Assembly (NCBI RefSeq): GCF_035497915.1 | Contig: NZ_DATJCS010000001.1 | Span: forward strand, 1-64,000 | Direction: 5' to 3' | DNA from: Serpens sp035497915 | Lineage (GTDB): Bacteria > Pseudomonadota > Gammaproteobacteria > Pseudomonadales > Pseudomonadaceae | DNA length: 64,000 bases | In this document: in pieces, positions 41,782 through 50,037 of the stretch | Layout: every line of letters starts with the position of its first letter | Position numbering within the stretch: the first letter of the stretch is position 1 | The notes under the pieces: model-generated | Told to the model about the DNA's origin: nothing | What the model saw: the letters and a program-made list of their open reading frames with translations, nothing else | Databases searched by the model: none | Made by a program: the position numbers and the translations under genes

Positions 41782-42738
41782 TCATCCAAAGTGTTGGTAG
41801 CCACGGGCAGCCAGAGCCAACTCGCGTCCTTGCTCATCGTAGAGGTGCACGCCCTCGCCCGCCTCGACCCGGCCGATCACGGCCAGCTCCGGGAACTCGG
41901 CCTGTAGCGTATCCAGTTCGCCTGCCGGCAGGGTGAACGCCAGCCGGTAATCGTCGCCACCGGACAGCGCACAGCGCAGCGCTTCGTCCAGATCGAATCG
42001 TTCGCGCAAGGCCGCCGACAGCGGCAGGCGCGCCCGCTCGATGCACAGCGCCACGCCGGAGGCCCGGGCGATATGACCACAGTCGGCCAGCAGACCATCG
42101 GAGATATCCAGCGCCGCCGTGGCGCGGCTGCGCAGCGCCTGGCCGAGGGCCAGTTGCGGCTGCGGCTGCCAGTAGCGCGCCAGCAGATATTCCGCCGCCC
42201 CGCCCTCGGCCGGTCGCTCGCCGAGCACTAGCGGCAGCGCGCCGGCGCCGTCACCCAGGCTGCCACCGACACACAGCAGGTCGCCGACCCGCGCACCGGA
42301 GCGCACCAATGCCAGCCCTCTGGGCACGCGGCCGAACACCGTCATGCCGAGGGTCAGCGGGCCGCGCGTGGTGTCGCCGCCCAGCAGGGTCAGCCGACAC
42401 TGTTCAGCCATGCGCTGCAGGCCGTCGGCGAAGCGCCGCAACCAGGCTTCGTCGGCTTCCGGCAGCGTCAGGGCAAGGGTGAAGCCGATGGGCGTGGCGC
42501 CCATGGCGGCCAGGTCGCTGGCGGAGACCGCCAGGGCGCGCTGACCGAGCAGGAAGGGATCGTACGACAGGGGAAAGTGGCTGCCGGCGACCAGGGTGTC
42601 GGTGGACACCGCCAGTTGTTCGCCGGGCGGCAGTTCGAGCAGGGCGCAGTCGTCGCCGATGCCCAGCGCCACGCCTTCGCCGGGTTGCGCACAGCGCGCA
42701 GCGGCGAAGAAGCGGCGGATCAGCTCGAACTCACCCAC
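41782..42738 (-). CDS. thiL: Thiamine-monophosphate kinase
   Basis: Enzyme of 318 residues that phosphorylates thiamine monophosphate to the diphosphate. Motifs: GEFELIRRFF at the start, ALGIGDDCALL (metal/ATP), VSTDTLVAGSHFPL, LAAMGATPIGFTLAL, and ALDISDGLLADCGHI. It begins with GTG at 42738, three bases after the nusB stop. ThiDP made here serves dxs, encoded 12 kb away. Confidence 0.93.
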   Translation of the reverse strand: MGEFELIRRFFAAARCAQPGEGVALGIGDDCALLELPPGEQLAVSTDTLVAGSHFPLSYDPFLLGQRALAVSASDLAAMGATPIGFTLALTLPEADEAWLRRFADGLQRMAEQCRLTLLGGDTTRGPLTLGMTVFGRVPRGLALVRSGARVGDLLCVGGSLGDGAGALPLVLGERPAEGGAAEYLLARYWQPQPQLALGQALRSRATAALDISDGLLADCGHIARASGVALCIERARLPLSAALRERFDLDEALRCALSGGDDYRLAFTLPAGELDTLQAEFPELAVIGRVEAGEGVHLYDEQGRELALAARGYQHFG

Positions 42739-42741
42739 GGA

Positions 42742-43230
42742 TCAGCGTTTGCCGGCCCGCAGCTCGGCGCTGCGCAGCTTCGGCGCCAGCTTGTCGAGCA
42801 CCCCGTTGACGAACTTGTGACCGTCGGTGGCACCGAAGGTCTTGGCCAGCTCGATGCCCTCGTTGATCACCACGCGGTAGGGCACGTCGATGCGCTGCTT
42901 CAGCTCGTAGGTGGACAGGCGCAGGATGGCCAGCTCCACCGGATCGAGGTCGGCCAGCGGACGGTCCAGGCAGGGCGCGATCAGTTCGTCGATCTCGCCA
43001 CGGTTGTCGATCACGCCGTTGAGCAGCTCACGGAAATAGGCGCCGTCGACGCCGACGAAGGCGTTGTCGACGCGGAACTGGGCTTCGATCTCGTGCGGCG
43101 CCTGGCGCGCCATGTGCCATTGGTAAAGGGCCTGCATGCCCAGGGCGCGCGCCGCGCGGCGCGCACCACCCTTGGTCGGCTTGCCAGCCGGCTGCGGGGT
43201 GTCCTGACTGTCGTCGTGGTGCAGGCTCAC
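42742..43230 (-). CDS. nusB: Transcription antitermination factor NusB
   Basis: All-helical RNA-binding protein of 162 residues. It binds boxA of rRNA operons with NusE (S10) and is required for rRNA antitermination; a boxA lies at 50-62 of this window. Conserved segments: ARRAARALGMQALYQW, ILRLSTYELKQRIDVPYRVVINEGIELAKTFG (in two parts) and KFVNGVLDKLAP. GTG 43230 overlaps the ribH stop (GTGA) with GGAGG upstream. Confidence 0.93.
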   Translation of the reverse strand: MSLHHDDSQDTPQPAGKPTKGGARRAARALGMQALYQWHMARQAPHEIEAQFRVDNAFVGVDGAYFRELLNGVIDNRGEIDELIAPCLDRPLADLDPVELAILRLSTYELKQRIDVPYRVVINEGIELAKTFGATDGHKFVNGVLDKLAPKLRSAELRAGKR

Positions 43231-43703
43231 TTGACCTCCAGAGCGGTCAGCAGGCTGACCATTTCCAGTGCGGAAAGGGCCGCTTCGCCGCCCTTGTTGC
43301 CCGCCTTGGTGCCGGAGCGCTCGATGGCTTGCTCGATGGAATCGACGGTCAGCACGCCGAAGGCGACCGGCACACCGTATTCCATGGACACCTGGGCCAG
43401 GCCCTTGGTGCATTCGCCGGCCACGTACTCGAAGTGCGGGGTGCCGCCACGGATCACCGCGCCGAGGGCGATGATGGCCGCGAATTCGTCACGCTGGGCG
43501 ACCTTCTGGGCCACCAGCGGCAGTTCGAAGGCGCCCGGGGCGCGGATGATGGTGATGTTGTCTTCGCTGACACCGTGGCGAACCAGGGTGTCGACGGCGC
43601 CGCCCACCAGGCTTTCGACGACGAAACTGTTGAAGCGGCCTACCACCAGGGCGAACTTGCCCTGGGGTGCAACGAAGGTGCCTTCGATGGTCTTGAGGGT
43701 CAT
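43227..43703 (-). CDS. ribH: 6,7-dimethyl-8-ribityllumazine synthase
   Basis: Enzyme of 158 residues that forms lumazine from the ribityl-pyrimidine and dihydroxybutanone phosphate. Motifs: VVGRFNSFVVESL, RAPGAFELPLVAQ, IALGAVIRGGTPHFEYVAGE and PVAFGVLTVDSIEQAIER. It assembles into an icosahedral shell in many bacteria. It is separated from ribBA by a hairpin with a T-rich tail, and its end is coupled to nusB. Confidence 0.94.
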   Translation of the reverse strand: MTLKTIEGTFVAPQGKFALVVGRFNSFVVESLVGGAVDTLVRHGVSEDNITIIRAPGAFELPLVAQKVAQRDEFAAIIALGAVIRGGTPHFEYVAGECTKGLAQVSMEYGVPVAFGVLTVDSIEQAIERSGTKAGNKGGEAALSALEMVSLLTALEVK

Positions 43704-43720
43704 GAAAAAGGTCTCTTTCG

Positions 43721-43754
43721 AAAAAGAACAAAGGCGCCGCGTTCCTGCGGCGCC
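43721..43754 (-). terminator. Terminator-like hairpin between ribBA and ribH
   Basis: Minus strand: GGCGCCGC (43754-43747), six-base loop, GCGGCGCC (43740-43733), then TTTGTTCTTTTT. It sits 8 bases after the ribBA stop and would reduce readthrough into ribH-nusB-thiL-pgpA, which may therefore need a separate promoter or partial termination. Confidence 0.65.
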
Positions 43755-43761
43755 CTGAGCA

Positions 43762-44847
43762 TCATTCTGCGGCGACGTATTCTACAACTTCCAGGTCGAA
43801 ACCGGATATCGCGTTGAACTTCATCGGCGCACTCATCAGGCGCATCTGACGAACGCCCAGGTCGCGCAGGATCTGCGAGCCGGCACCGACGGTGCTGTAC
43901 ATCGCCGGGGTCGGCGTCGGCTGCTGGGTACGGCTGAGCTGGGCGAGCAGCTCCTGGCCACTGAACGGCTTGCCGAGCAGCAGCACCACGCCCTTGCCGG
44001 CACTGGCGACTTCCGCCATGGCTGCGCGCAGGCTCCAGCGCCCCGGCACCTTGACCTGCAGCAGGTCGCGCAACGGCTCCATATTGTGCACGCGCACCAG
44101 CGTCGGCTCTTCCGGAGTGATGTCACCCATGGTCAGCGCCATGTGCACGTTGTCCTCGACGCTGTCGCGATAGGTCACCAGGTTGAACTGGCCCAGCTCG
44201 GTGTCCAGCGGCTGCTCGGAAATCCGCGCGATGGTGCGCTCGTGGATCATGCGGTAGTGGATCAGGTCGGCGATGGTGCCGATCTTCAGGCCGTGCTGTT
44301 CGGCGAACACTTCCAGTTCCGGACGACGGGCCATGGTGCCGTCGTCGTTCATGATCTCGCAGATCACGCCGCTGGCATCGAAGCCGGCCAGACGCGCCAG
44401 GTCGGTAGCCGCCTCGGTGTGGCCGGCACGCGCCAGTACGCCGCCGGGCTGGGCCATCAGCGGGAAGATGTGCCCGGGGCTGACGATGTCCTCGGCCTTG
44501 GCCTCGCGGGCCGCAGCCACCTGCACGGTGCGCGCGCGGTCGGCGGCGGAGATGCCGGTGGTCACGCCTTCGGCGGCCTCGATGGACACGGTGAACTTGG
44601 TGCCGAAGCCCGAGCCATTGCGCGGCGCCATCAGCGGCAGATTGAGGCGCTCGCAGCGCTCCCGGCTCATCGGCATGCAGATCAGGCCGCGGGCATGGCG
44701 GGCCATGAAATTGATGTGTTCGGCCTGGCAGCACTCGGCCGCCATGATGATGTCGCCTTCGTTTTCGCGGTCCTCGTCATCCATGAGGATGACCATCTTG
44801 CCCGCGCGCATGTCGGCAATGATTTCTTCGATCGTGTTGAGAGCCAT
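43762..44847 (-). CDS. ribBA: 3,4-dihydroxy-2-butanone-4-phosphate synthase with degenerate GTP cyclohydrolase II domain
   Basis: Fusion protein of 361 residues. Residues 1 to about 200 are RibB: MDDEDRENEGDIIMAAE, FMARHARGLICMP, GHIFPLMAQPGGVLARAGHTEAA and the Asp/His of DASGVICEIMNDDGTMA. The rest has the RibA fold, but the zinc cysteines of the cyclohydrolase motif (CxxGDxFxxxxCxC) are missing; this position reads VHNMEPLRDLLQVKV. So only the RibB reaction is expected. Active GTP cyclohydrolase II is encoded by the separate ribA at 38533-39147. Confidence 0.92.
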   Translation of the reverse strand: MALNTIEEIIADMRAGKMVILMDDEDRENEGDIIMAAECCQAEHINFMARHARGLICMPMSRERCERLNLPLMAPRNGSGFGTKFTVSIEAAEGVTTGISAADRARTVQVAAAREAKAEDIVSPGHIFPLMAQPGGVLARAGHTEAATDLARLAGFDASGVICEIMNDDGTMARRPELEVFAEQHGLKIGTIADLIHYRMIHERTIARISEQPLDTELGQFNLVTYRDSVEDNVHMALTMGDITPEEPTLVRVHNMEPLRDLLQVKVPGRWSLRAAMAEVASAGKGVVLLLGKPFSGQELLAQLSRTQQPTPTPAMYSTVGAGSQILRDLGVRQMRLMSAPMKFNAISGFDLEVVEYVAAE

Positions 44848-44859
44848 CGGGCCCGCTCC

Positions 44860-45522
44860 TTACTTGGTCAGGTAGCCGTGTTCGGCCAGAAAGCTTTCGG
44901 TGATGCCGGAACCGGTCGGCTCGGCGGCCTTGTCACCCAGCAGCAGGCGCTCCAGGTAACGGGCCAGCAGGTCCACTTCCAGGTTCACGCGGCGGCCGGC
45001 GCGGTAGTCGGCCATGACGGTCTCGGCCAGGGTGTGCGGCACGATGGTCAGCTCGAAGTCGGCGCCGTCGACGCCGTTCACCGTGAGGCTGGTGCCGTCG
45101 ACGGTGATCGAGCCCTTGAGGGCGATGTACTTGGCCAGCTCGCGCGGCGCGCGGATGCGAAACTGCACGGCACGGGCGTTGTCTTCGCGGCTGATGATTT
45201 CGCCCACGCCGTCGACGTGGCCGCTGACCAGATGGCCGCCCAGGCGGCTGGTCGGCGTGAGGGCCTTTTCCAGATTGACCCGGCTGCCGGTCTTCAGGTC
45301 GGCGAAACCGGTACGGGCCAGGGTCTCGCGGCTGACGTCGGCCCAGAAGCCGTCGCCCGGCAACTGCACGGCGGTCAGGCACACGCCGTTGACGGCGATG
45401 CTGTCGCCGAGCTTGACGTCGCCCAGATCCAGCTTGCCGGTTTTGACATAGACGCGGACGTCGCCGCCCTTGGGGGTGATGCTCTGAATGGTGCCGATGG
45501 CTTCGATTATGCCGGTGAACAT
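44860..45522 (-). CDS. ribE: Riboflavin synthase, alpha subunit
   Basis: Enzyme of 220 residues with two lumazine-binding repeats, each near MFTGIIEAIGTI (1-97) and HLVSGHVDGVGEI (98-200). It dismutates two lumazines to riboflavin. NGVCLTAV and DGTSLTVNGVDG are the paired substrate motifs. GGAGG lies before ATG 45522. It is the first gene after the FMN riboswitch and 12 bp upstream of ribBA. It is called ribC or ribE depending on the species. Confidence 0.93.
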   Translation of the reverse strand: MFTGIIEAIGTIQSITPKGGDVRVYVKTGKLDLGDVKLGDSIAVNGVCLTAVQLPGDGFWADVSRETLARTGFADLKTGSRVNLEKALTPTSRLGGHLVSGHVDGVGEIISREDNARAVQFRIRAPRELAKYIALKGSITVDGTSLTVNGVDGADFELTIVPHTLAETVMADYRAGRRVNLEVDLLARYLERLLLGDKAAEPTGSGITESFLAEHGYLTK

Positions 45523-45639
45523 GTCGCCTCCCGGCCGGAGCAAAGAACGCACTGCATGGAACGAACTCCTGTTTTCATGGAAAAACAGGGCGCTGCTGAT
45601 CGAAGGGGAAACGGACGCGTGCACGAACCGCGCGCGTCG

Positions 45640-45787
<148 letters not shown>

Positions 45788-45916
45788 TGGATCGGAGGGC
45801 CGATCCGCCGGCGTTTTTACCACAAATGGCTGTGGCATGCAGCCACAGGGGGAGTGGGGCTTTGTGCGCGGTTTTTTGTGGGCGGTTTTTTGTGGGCGGT
45901 TATTTGCTGGGCCTTT

Positions 45917-46093
45917 GCAGGAGCGGCTTCAGCCGCGATGCGTTTCGTGCGGGCCGTAGCCAGAAGCTCACGACTGAAGTCGCTCCTACAGGTTTCGTGC
46001 AGATCCGTAGGGTGGTCAACGCATAGCGTTGGCCACCATTGGCGGCAGGGTGCTCACCGCTGACGGTGGCAGAAAAGCGTTGGCCACCCTACG
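45917..46093. repeat. REP family B pair followed by a CGTAGGG-family inverted repeat; no gene
   Basis: 45917-45992: GCAGGAGCGGCTTCAGCCGCGA with its inverted partner CGACTGAAGTCGCTCCTAC. 46006-46093: CGTAGGGTGGTCAACGC and GCGTTGGCCACCCTACG as outer arms. These fill the gap between the FMN riboswitch and ribD and separate genes that are adjacent in relatives. Confidence 0.75.
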
Positions 46094-46117
46094 TAGGCCT
46101 GCGCTCCGTGCGGGTGT

Positions 46118-47218
46118 TCAGCGTGCCGGGACGGCAATGATCCGCCAGTCGTCGCCCACCGCGCGCACTTCGCGGATGCGCAGCTCGGGCGCCTCAGCCA
46201 TATATTCCAGCGGCCAATCCAGCAGCGGCCGGGCGCTGGAGCCGAGGAACTTGCCGGCCATGAAGATCTGGTATTCATCCACCAATCCCAATTGTGCGAA
46301 GGCCCCGGCCAAACGCGGACCGGCCTCGACCAGCACCTCGTTGGCGCCGCGCTCGGCCAGGTTGCGCAGCAGTGCGGCCAGATCCACCCGTTCGCCGTCG
46401 CCCGGCAAGGCCAGGCACTCATGCCCGGCGGCGGGGTAATCCACCGGGGTATTCAGCGCGGTCACCACCAGCGCCGGGCCGGCCTGGAAGAACGGCGCCG
46501 ACAGCGGCACCCGGCCCCGACCGTCCACCAGCACGCGCAGCGGGGGACGGCCCAGCGCCAGCGTCGCCTGTTCGGGTGAGACGCCCAACTCCTCACCTCG
46601 CACGGTCAGCCGCGCAGCGTCCATGAGCACGGTATCGGCACCGGTGACCACCACGCTGGAGCGCGCACGCAGGCGCTGCACGGCGGCGCGCGCCGCCGGC
46701 CCGGTGATCCACTGGCTTTCGCCACTGGCCATGGCGGTGCGGCCGTCCAGGCTCATGGCCAGTTTCACCCGCACATGGGGCAAACCGGTTTCCATGCGCT
46801 TGATAAAGCCGACATTCAGTTCGCGGGCTTCGGCCTCCAGCACGCCGGAGCTGACCTCGATGCCCGCGCTGCGCAGGCGCTCCAGGCCACGCCCTGCCAC
46901 CTGGGGATTGGGATCCTGCATGGCGGCCACCACGCGGGCGACGCCGGCCTTGACCAGCGCTTCGGCACAGGGCGGCGTGCGGCCGAAATGGCTGCACGGC
47001 TCTAGCGTCACATAAGCGGTGGCGCCACGCGCCAGCTCGCCCGCCTGGCGCAGCGCATACACTTCGGCATGCGGTTCGCCGGCGCGCACGTGCCAGCCTT
47101 CGCCGATGATCTGGCCGTCACGCACGATGACGCAGCCAACCCGGGGATTGGGGTGGGTGGAATACAGGCCCTGCCGCGCGAGTTCCAGGGCCCGCGCCAT
47201 ATAACCCAGATCGTTCAT
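46118..47218 (-). CDS. ribD: Bifunctional diaminohydroxyphosphoribosylaminopyrimidine deaminase/reductase
   Basis: Enzyme of 366 residues for the second and third steps of riboflavin synthesis. The N-terminal deaminase has the zinc site HAEVYAL and PCSHFGRTPPCAEAL. The C-terminal reductase has RVKLAMSLDGRTAMASGESQWI (in two motifs) and VEAGPRLAGAF. Its start overlaps the nrdR stop (ATGA), as in many gamma-proteobacteria. Confidence 0.94.
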   Translation of the reverse strand: MNDLGYMARALELARQGLYSTHPNPRVGCVIVRDGQIIGEGWHVRAGEPHAEVYALRQAGELARGATAYVTLEPCSHFGRTPPCAEALVKAGVARVVAAMQDPNPQVAGRGLERLRSAGIEVSSGVLEAEARELNVGFIKRMETGLPHVRVKLAMSLDGRTAMASGESQWITGPAARAAVQRLRARSSVVVTGADTVLMDAARLTVRGEELGVSPEQATLALGRPPLRVLVDGRGRVPLSAPFFQAGPALVVTALNTPVDYPAAGHECLALPGDGERVDLAALLRNLAERGANEVLVEAGPRLAGAFAQLGLVDEYQIFMAGKFLGSSARPLLDWPLEYMAEAPELRIREVRAVGDDWRIIAVPAR

Positions 47219-47679
47219 TGCCGGGCCGGCTCGCGGGACAGACGCTCGATTTCCTCGCGGAATTCGTTGAGGTCCTGGAAACGGCGGTATACCGAGGCGA
47301 AGCGGATGTAGGCAATCTCGTCGAGCTTGCGCAGCTCGTCCATCACCAGCTCACCCACTACCAGCGACTTGACCTCGCGCTCGCCGGTGGCGCGCAGCTG
47401 ATGCTTGATATGGGCGATGGAGGCTTCGAGGCGCTCGACGCTGACCGGACGCTTTTCTAGCGCCCGCTGCATACCGGCGCGCAGCTTGTCCTCATCGAAT
47501 GGCTGGCGGCTGCCGTCCTGCTTGATCAGGCGCGGCAATACGAGTTCGGCGGTCTCGAAGGTGGTGAAGCGGTCACCGCAGGCCAGGCATTCGCGCCGGC
47601 GACGGACCTGGTCGCCCTCGGCGACCAGCCGCGAGTCGATGACCTTGGTGTCGTGGGCACTACAGAAGGGACAATGCAT
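47215..47679 (-). CDS. nrdR: Transcriptional repressor NrdR
   Basis: Regulator of ribonucleotide reductase genes, 154 residues. An N-terminal zinc ribbon (CPFC near 3-6, CLACGDRF near 31-38) is followed by an ATP-cone (VLPRLIKQDGSRQPFDEDKLRAG in part), which senses ATP/dATP. ATG 47679 starts MHCPFCSAHDTKVIDSR, the invariant family N-terminus. It is divergent from a methyltransferase gene and coupled to ribD. Confidence 0.95.
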   Translation of the reverse strand: MHCPFCSAHDTKVIDSRLVAEGDQVRRRRECLACGDRFTTFETAELVLPRLIKQDGSRQPFDEDKLRAGMQRALEKRPVSVERLEASIAHIKHQLRATGEREVKSLVVGELVMDELRKLDEIAYIRFASVYRRFQDLNEFREEIERLSREPARQ

Positions 47680-47793
47680 GGGATGCGCCCGTATGGCTTG
47701 AAAGTGCGGCCATGGTACTCGATAGCCCGGGCGAGACAAATTGCGCCGGTTTGCGCTATACAGGCGCGCCTTTTGCCACCGAGCGCTGTTGTC

Positions 47794-48450
47794 ATGTCGC
47801 CGCCCGCCTCCCTGCAAACCGCCCTCGATTCCCTGCTGGGGGATGCCCGCCTGACCGCCACGCCGCTGCCCGGCACGGACGTATCCCTGTGGCTGATCGA
47901 CCCGGCGAATATGGAGCGCGCCTTCAGCCAGGAAGAAACCCGGTGCATTCTCGAAGAGCCACCTTACTGGTGCTTTTGCTGGGCGAGCGGACTGGTACTG
48001 GCACGCTGGCTGGCCGAGCGCCCGGAGTGGGTACGCGGCAAGCGCGTGCTGGACTTCGGCGCCGGCTCGGGCGTGGCGGCGATTGCCGCCGCCAAGGCTG
48101 GCGCCGCCGAAGTAGTGGCCTGCGACCTGGATCCGATTGCGTTAGAGGCTTGCCGCGCCAACGCGGTGCTCAACGGCGTGACCCTGGGTTATTCGGCGGA
48201 CTTCTTCGCCGAGGCCGACCGCTACGATCTGATCATCGTCGCCGACGTGCTCTACGACCGCGCCAACCTGCCGCTGCTGGATGCCTTTCTCAGTCGCGGG
48301 CAGGCAGCGCTGGTGGCCGACTCGCGGGTGAAAGACTTCCGGCACCCGCAGTACCGCCATCTCGGTCAGCAAGAAGCCTGCACCTGGCCGGATCTGGCGG
48401 AGCCGGCGGAGTTCAGGCATGTAAACCTCTACCACGCAGCTCGCGATTGA
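47794..48450 (+). CDS. Class I SAM-dependent methyltransferase, ETFB-lysine/Nnt1-like
   Basis: Protein of 218 residues. The SAM motif VLDFGAGSGVAAIAAAKAGA is near residue 88, followed by VVACDLDPIALEACRANA and ADVLYDRANLPLLDAFL. The layout resembles lysine methyltransferases of the METTL20/ETFBKMT and Nnt1 type, which modify proteins such as electron-transfer flavoprotein. The substrate here is unproven. It ends four bases before the convergent TusA-like gene. Confidence 0.75.
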   Translation: MSPPASLQTALDSLLGDARLTATPLPGTDVSLWLIDPANMERAFSQEETRCILEEPPYWCFCWASGLVLARWLAERPEWVRGKRVLDFGAGSGVAAIAAAKAGAAEVVACDLDPIALEACRANAVLNGVTLGYSADFFAEADRYDLIIVADVLYDRANLPLLDAFLSRGQAALVADSRVKDFRHPQYRHLGQQEACTWPDLAEPAEFRHVNLYHAARD

Positions 48451-48454
48451 CGAA

Positions 48455-48691
48455 TCAGGCCTGCGCCGGCACGCGAATCAGGAAGCGGAACAGCGAACCG
48501 TGCTGCTCCACCGACAGGCAGTCGTAGCCCTTGGCACGCGTATCTTCCGGAATGCCATTGACCGATTGCGAGCAGTCGGTCACCACTTCCAGCAGCTCAC
48601 CCGGGCGCATGGTTGCCAGGGTTTCCAGCGTGGCGATGGCGTTGTAGGGGCAGTGTTCACCGCGCAGGTCGAGCGACAGGGTGGGTTTCAT
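48455..48691 (-). CDS. TusA/YedF-like small sulfur carrier with altered CPxP motif
   Basis: Protein of 78 residues with the TusA fold: LSLDLRGEHCPYNAIATLETLATMRPG split around the active Cys14. TusA proteins have CPxP; here it is CPYN, so the second Pro is replaced while the sulfur-carrying Cys stays. Its start lies 35 bases inside the end of the upstream YedE-like membrane gene, the usual pairing of a sulfur (or selenium) uptake protein with its carrier. Confidence 0.82.
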   Translation of the reverse strand: MKPTLSLDLRGEHCPYNAIATLETLATMRPGELLEVVTDCSQSVNGIPEDTRAKGYDCLSVEQHGSLFRFLIRVPAQA

Positions 48692-49886
48692 TTACGGCAC
48701 TCCGAGTGGTCTTGAAACGACGAGAATTGAGCTGCACCAGCCACATGGCCAGCGCCAGTCCGACGAAGGTCAGCAGCAGGCCTGCGCCGGGACTGAAGGA
48801 TTCCAGCAGATTGATCTTCGGATAGGGCAAGGCCAGCGCGCCGCCCAGCTCGTCCCACCAGACAGCCACCAGGGTGCCGCCGATGACATTGCCCAGGCCC
48901 ACCACCCAGAACTGCACCTGGCCTTCCATCGCGCGGTACATCCAGCCGGTTTCGCAGCCGCCGGCCACCACGATGCCAATGCCGAACAGCACCCCGCCGA
49001 CGATGGCATTGGGGCCCATCCAGAAGATCTTCGGATCGGCACCCAGGCCAATGGCACCGAAGGTGCCGAGGCAGGCCACCGCCATACCGAGCAGGATGCC
49101 CTGGGCCACCTGGGTGCGACCGGTGGTCCACAGGTCGCGGGCGGCGCTGGTAAAGCAGATCTGCGCCCGCTCGATCAGCCCGCCGAACAGCAGCCCGAAC
49201 GCGCAGGCAAGGCCAAGCACCAGCGAGACCTGAGAGCGCCAGATGACGAATACCAGGCTCAGCGCCAGTACCGCCAGGCCCAACAGCCATTGCCGGCGGG
49301 CGCGCCGCGCCAGTACTTCGGCGTCCGGGAACAGGCCTGCCGGCGATGCGCCGACCTTGAGCGGGACCCGCAGGAACGGCAGCAAGCAGATCTTCACCCC
49401 CAGCCAGGCACCAGCCACGCTGGCCAACATGAACGCCCAGGCGTGCAGCGAGAACATCGGGATGCCGGTGAAAAATGCGGCCAGATTGCAGCCCATGGCC
49501 AGCCGCGCGCCGAAGCCGGCGATGATGCCGCCAATCAGCCCCTGGGCTAGGCGCCGCTTGCTGTTCGGCCAGCGCAAACTGACATTGTTGGCCCACAGCG
49601 CGGCGCACAGGGCACCGGCCAGCATGCCGATGATCATCACGCCATCGACGCGATCCAACGGCGTGCCGGACAAACCGATCAGCTGGAAATAGCTCCAGCT
49701 CTCGGGCTCGGCGCCGAACCAGGACAAGACATGTCCACCCCAGCGGGTGAACTCGCCGGTGACGGCCCAGAAGGTGCCGGTGATTGCGAAATAGTAAGCG
49801 GAGGCGATGCCCAGGGCGACCAGGGCAGGCAGCGGCGACCAGAAGCGCACCAGATAGCGCTCCCGGAAGGCGGAAAGACTCGACAT
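48657..49886 (-). CDS. YeeE/YedE-family sulfur (or selenium) transport membrane protein
   Basis: Integral membrane protein of 409 residues with roughly ten helices. The conserved cysteines of the family are seen in RLAMGCNLAAFFTG, RAQICFTSA and VAGGCETGWMYRAMEG. In TsuA these Cys relay thiosulfate through the membrane. The adjacent TusA-like gene supports a sulfur role. The YedE branch is also linked to selenium metabolism in organisms that use selenocysteine, as this one does, so both roles are open. Confidence 0.82.
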   Translation of the reverse strand: MSSLSAFRERYLVRFWSPLPALVALGIASAYYFAITGTFWAVTGEFTRWGGHVLSWFGAEPESWSYFQLIGLSGTPLDRVDGVMIIGMLAGALCAALWANNVSLRWPNSKRRLAQGLIGGIIAGFGARLAMGCNLAAFFTGIPMFSLHAWAFMLASVAGAWLGVKICLLPFLRVPLKVGASPAGLFPDAEVLARRARRQWLLGLAVLALSLVFVIWRSQVSLVLGLACAFGLLFGGLIERAQICFTSAARDLWTTGRTQVAQGILLGMAVACLGTFGAIGLGADPKIFWMGPNAIVGGVLFGIGIVVAGGCETGWMYRAMEGQVQFWVVGLGNVIGGTLVAVWWDELGGALALPYPKINLLESFSPGAGLLLTFVGLALAMWLVQLNSRRFKTTRSAVNETHPVARPAR

Positions 49887-49958
49887 GTGTTGCTCCTCAG
49901 CCGCGGTTCAATAGCGCGGCGGCGCGGATTCTAGTCGCACACGAGCAACGGAGCAGCA

Positions 49959-49986
49959 GAAAAATGCGGCCGGCATGCAGCCGGCC
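49959..49986 (-). terminator. Terminator of the outer-membrane protein gene
   Basis: Minus strand: GGCCGGC (49986-49980), loop TGCAT, GCCGGCC (49974-49968), then GCATTTTT. It lies 50 bases after the stop of the gene at 50038-51309. Confidence 0.7.
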
Positions 49987-50037
49987 CGAGGGCAGTGGCC
50001 GGCAGGACGGGTCACCCGCCCTGCCGATCAACCGATA

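Noticed and set aside
43762..44847. RibBA as an active bifunctional enzyme
   Set aside because: The cyclohydrolase half lacks the three zinc-binding cysteines, and a complete ribA is present at 38533-39147.
47712..48527. Alternative frame over the methyltransferase gene
   Set aside because: The other frame carries the SAM-binding motifs; this one is Arg/Gly-rich noise.
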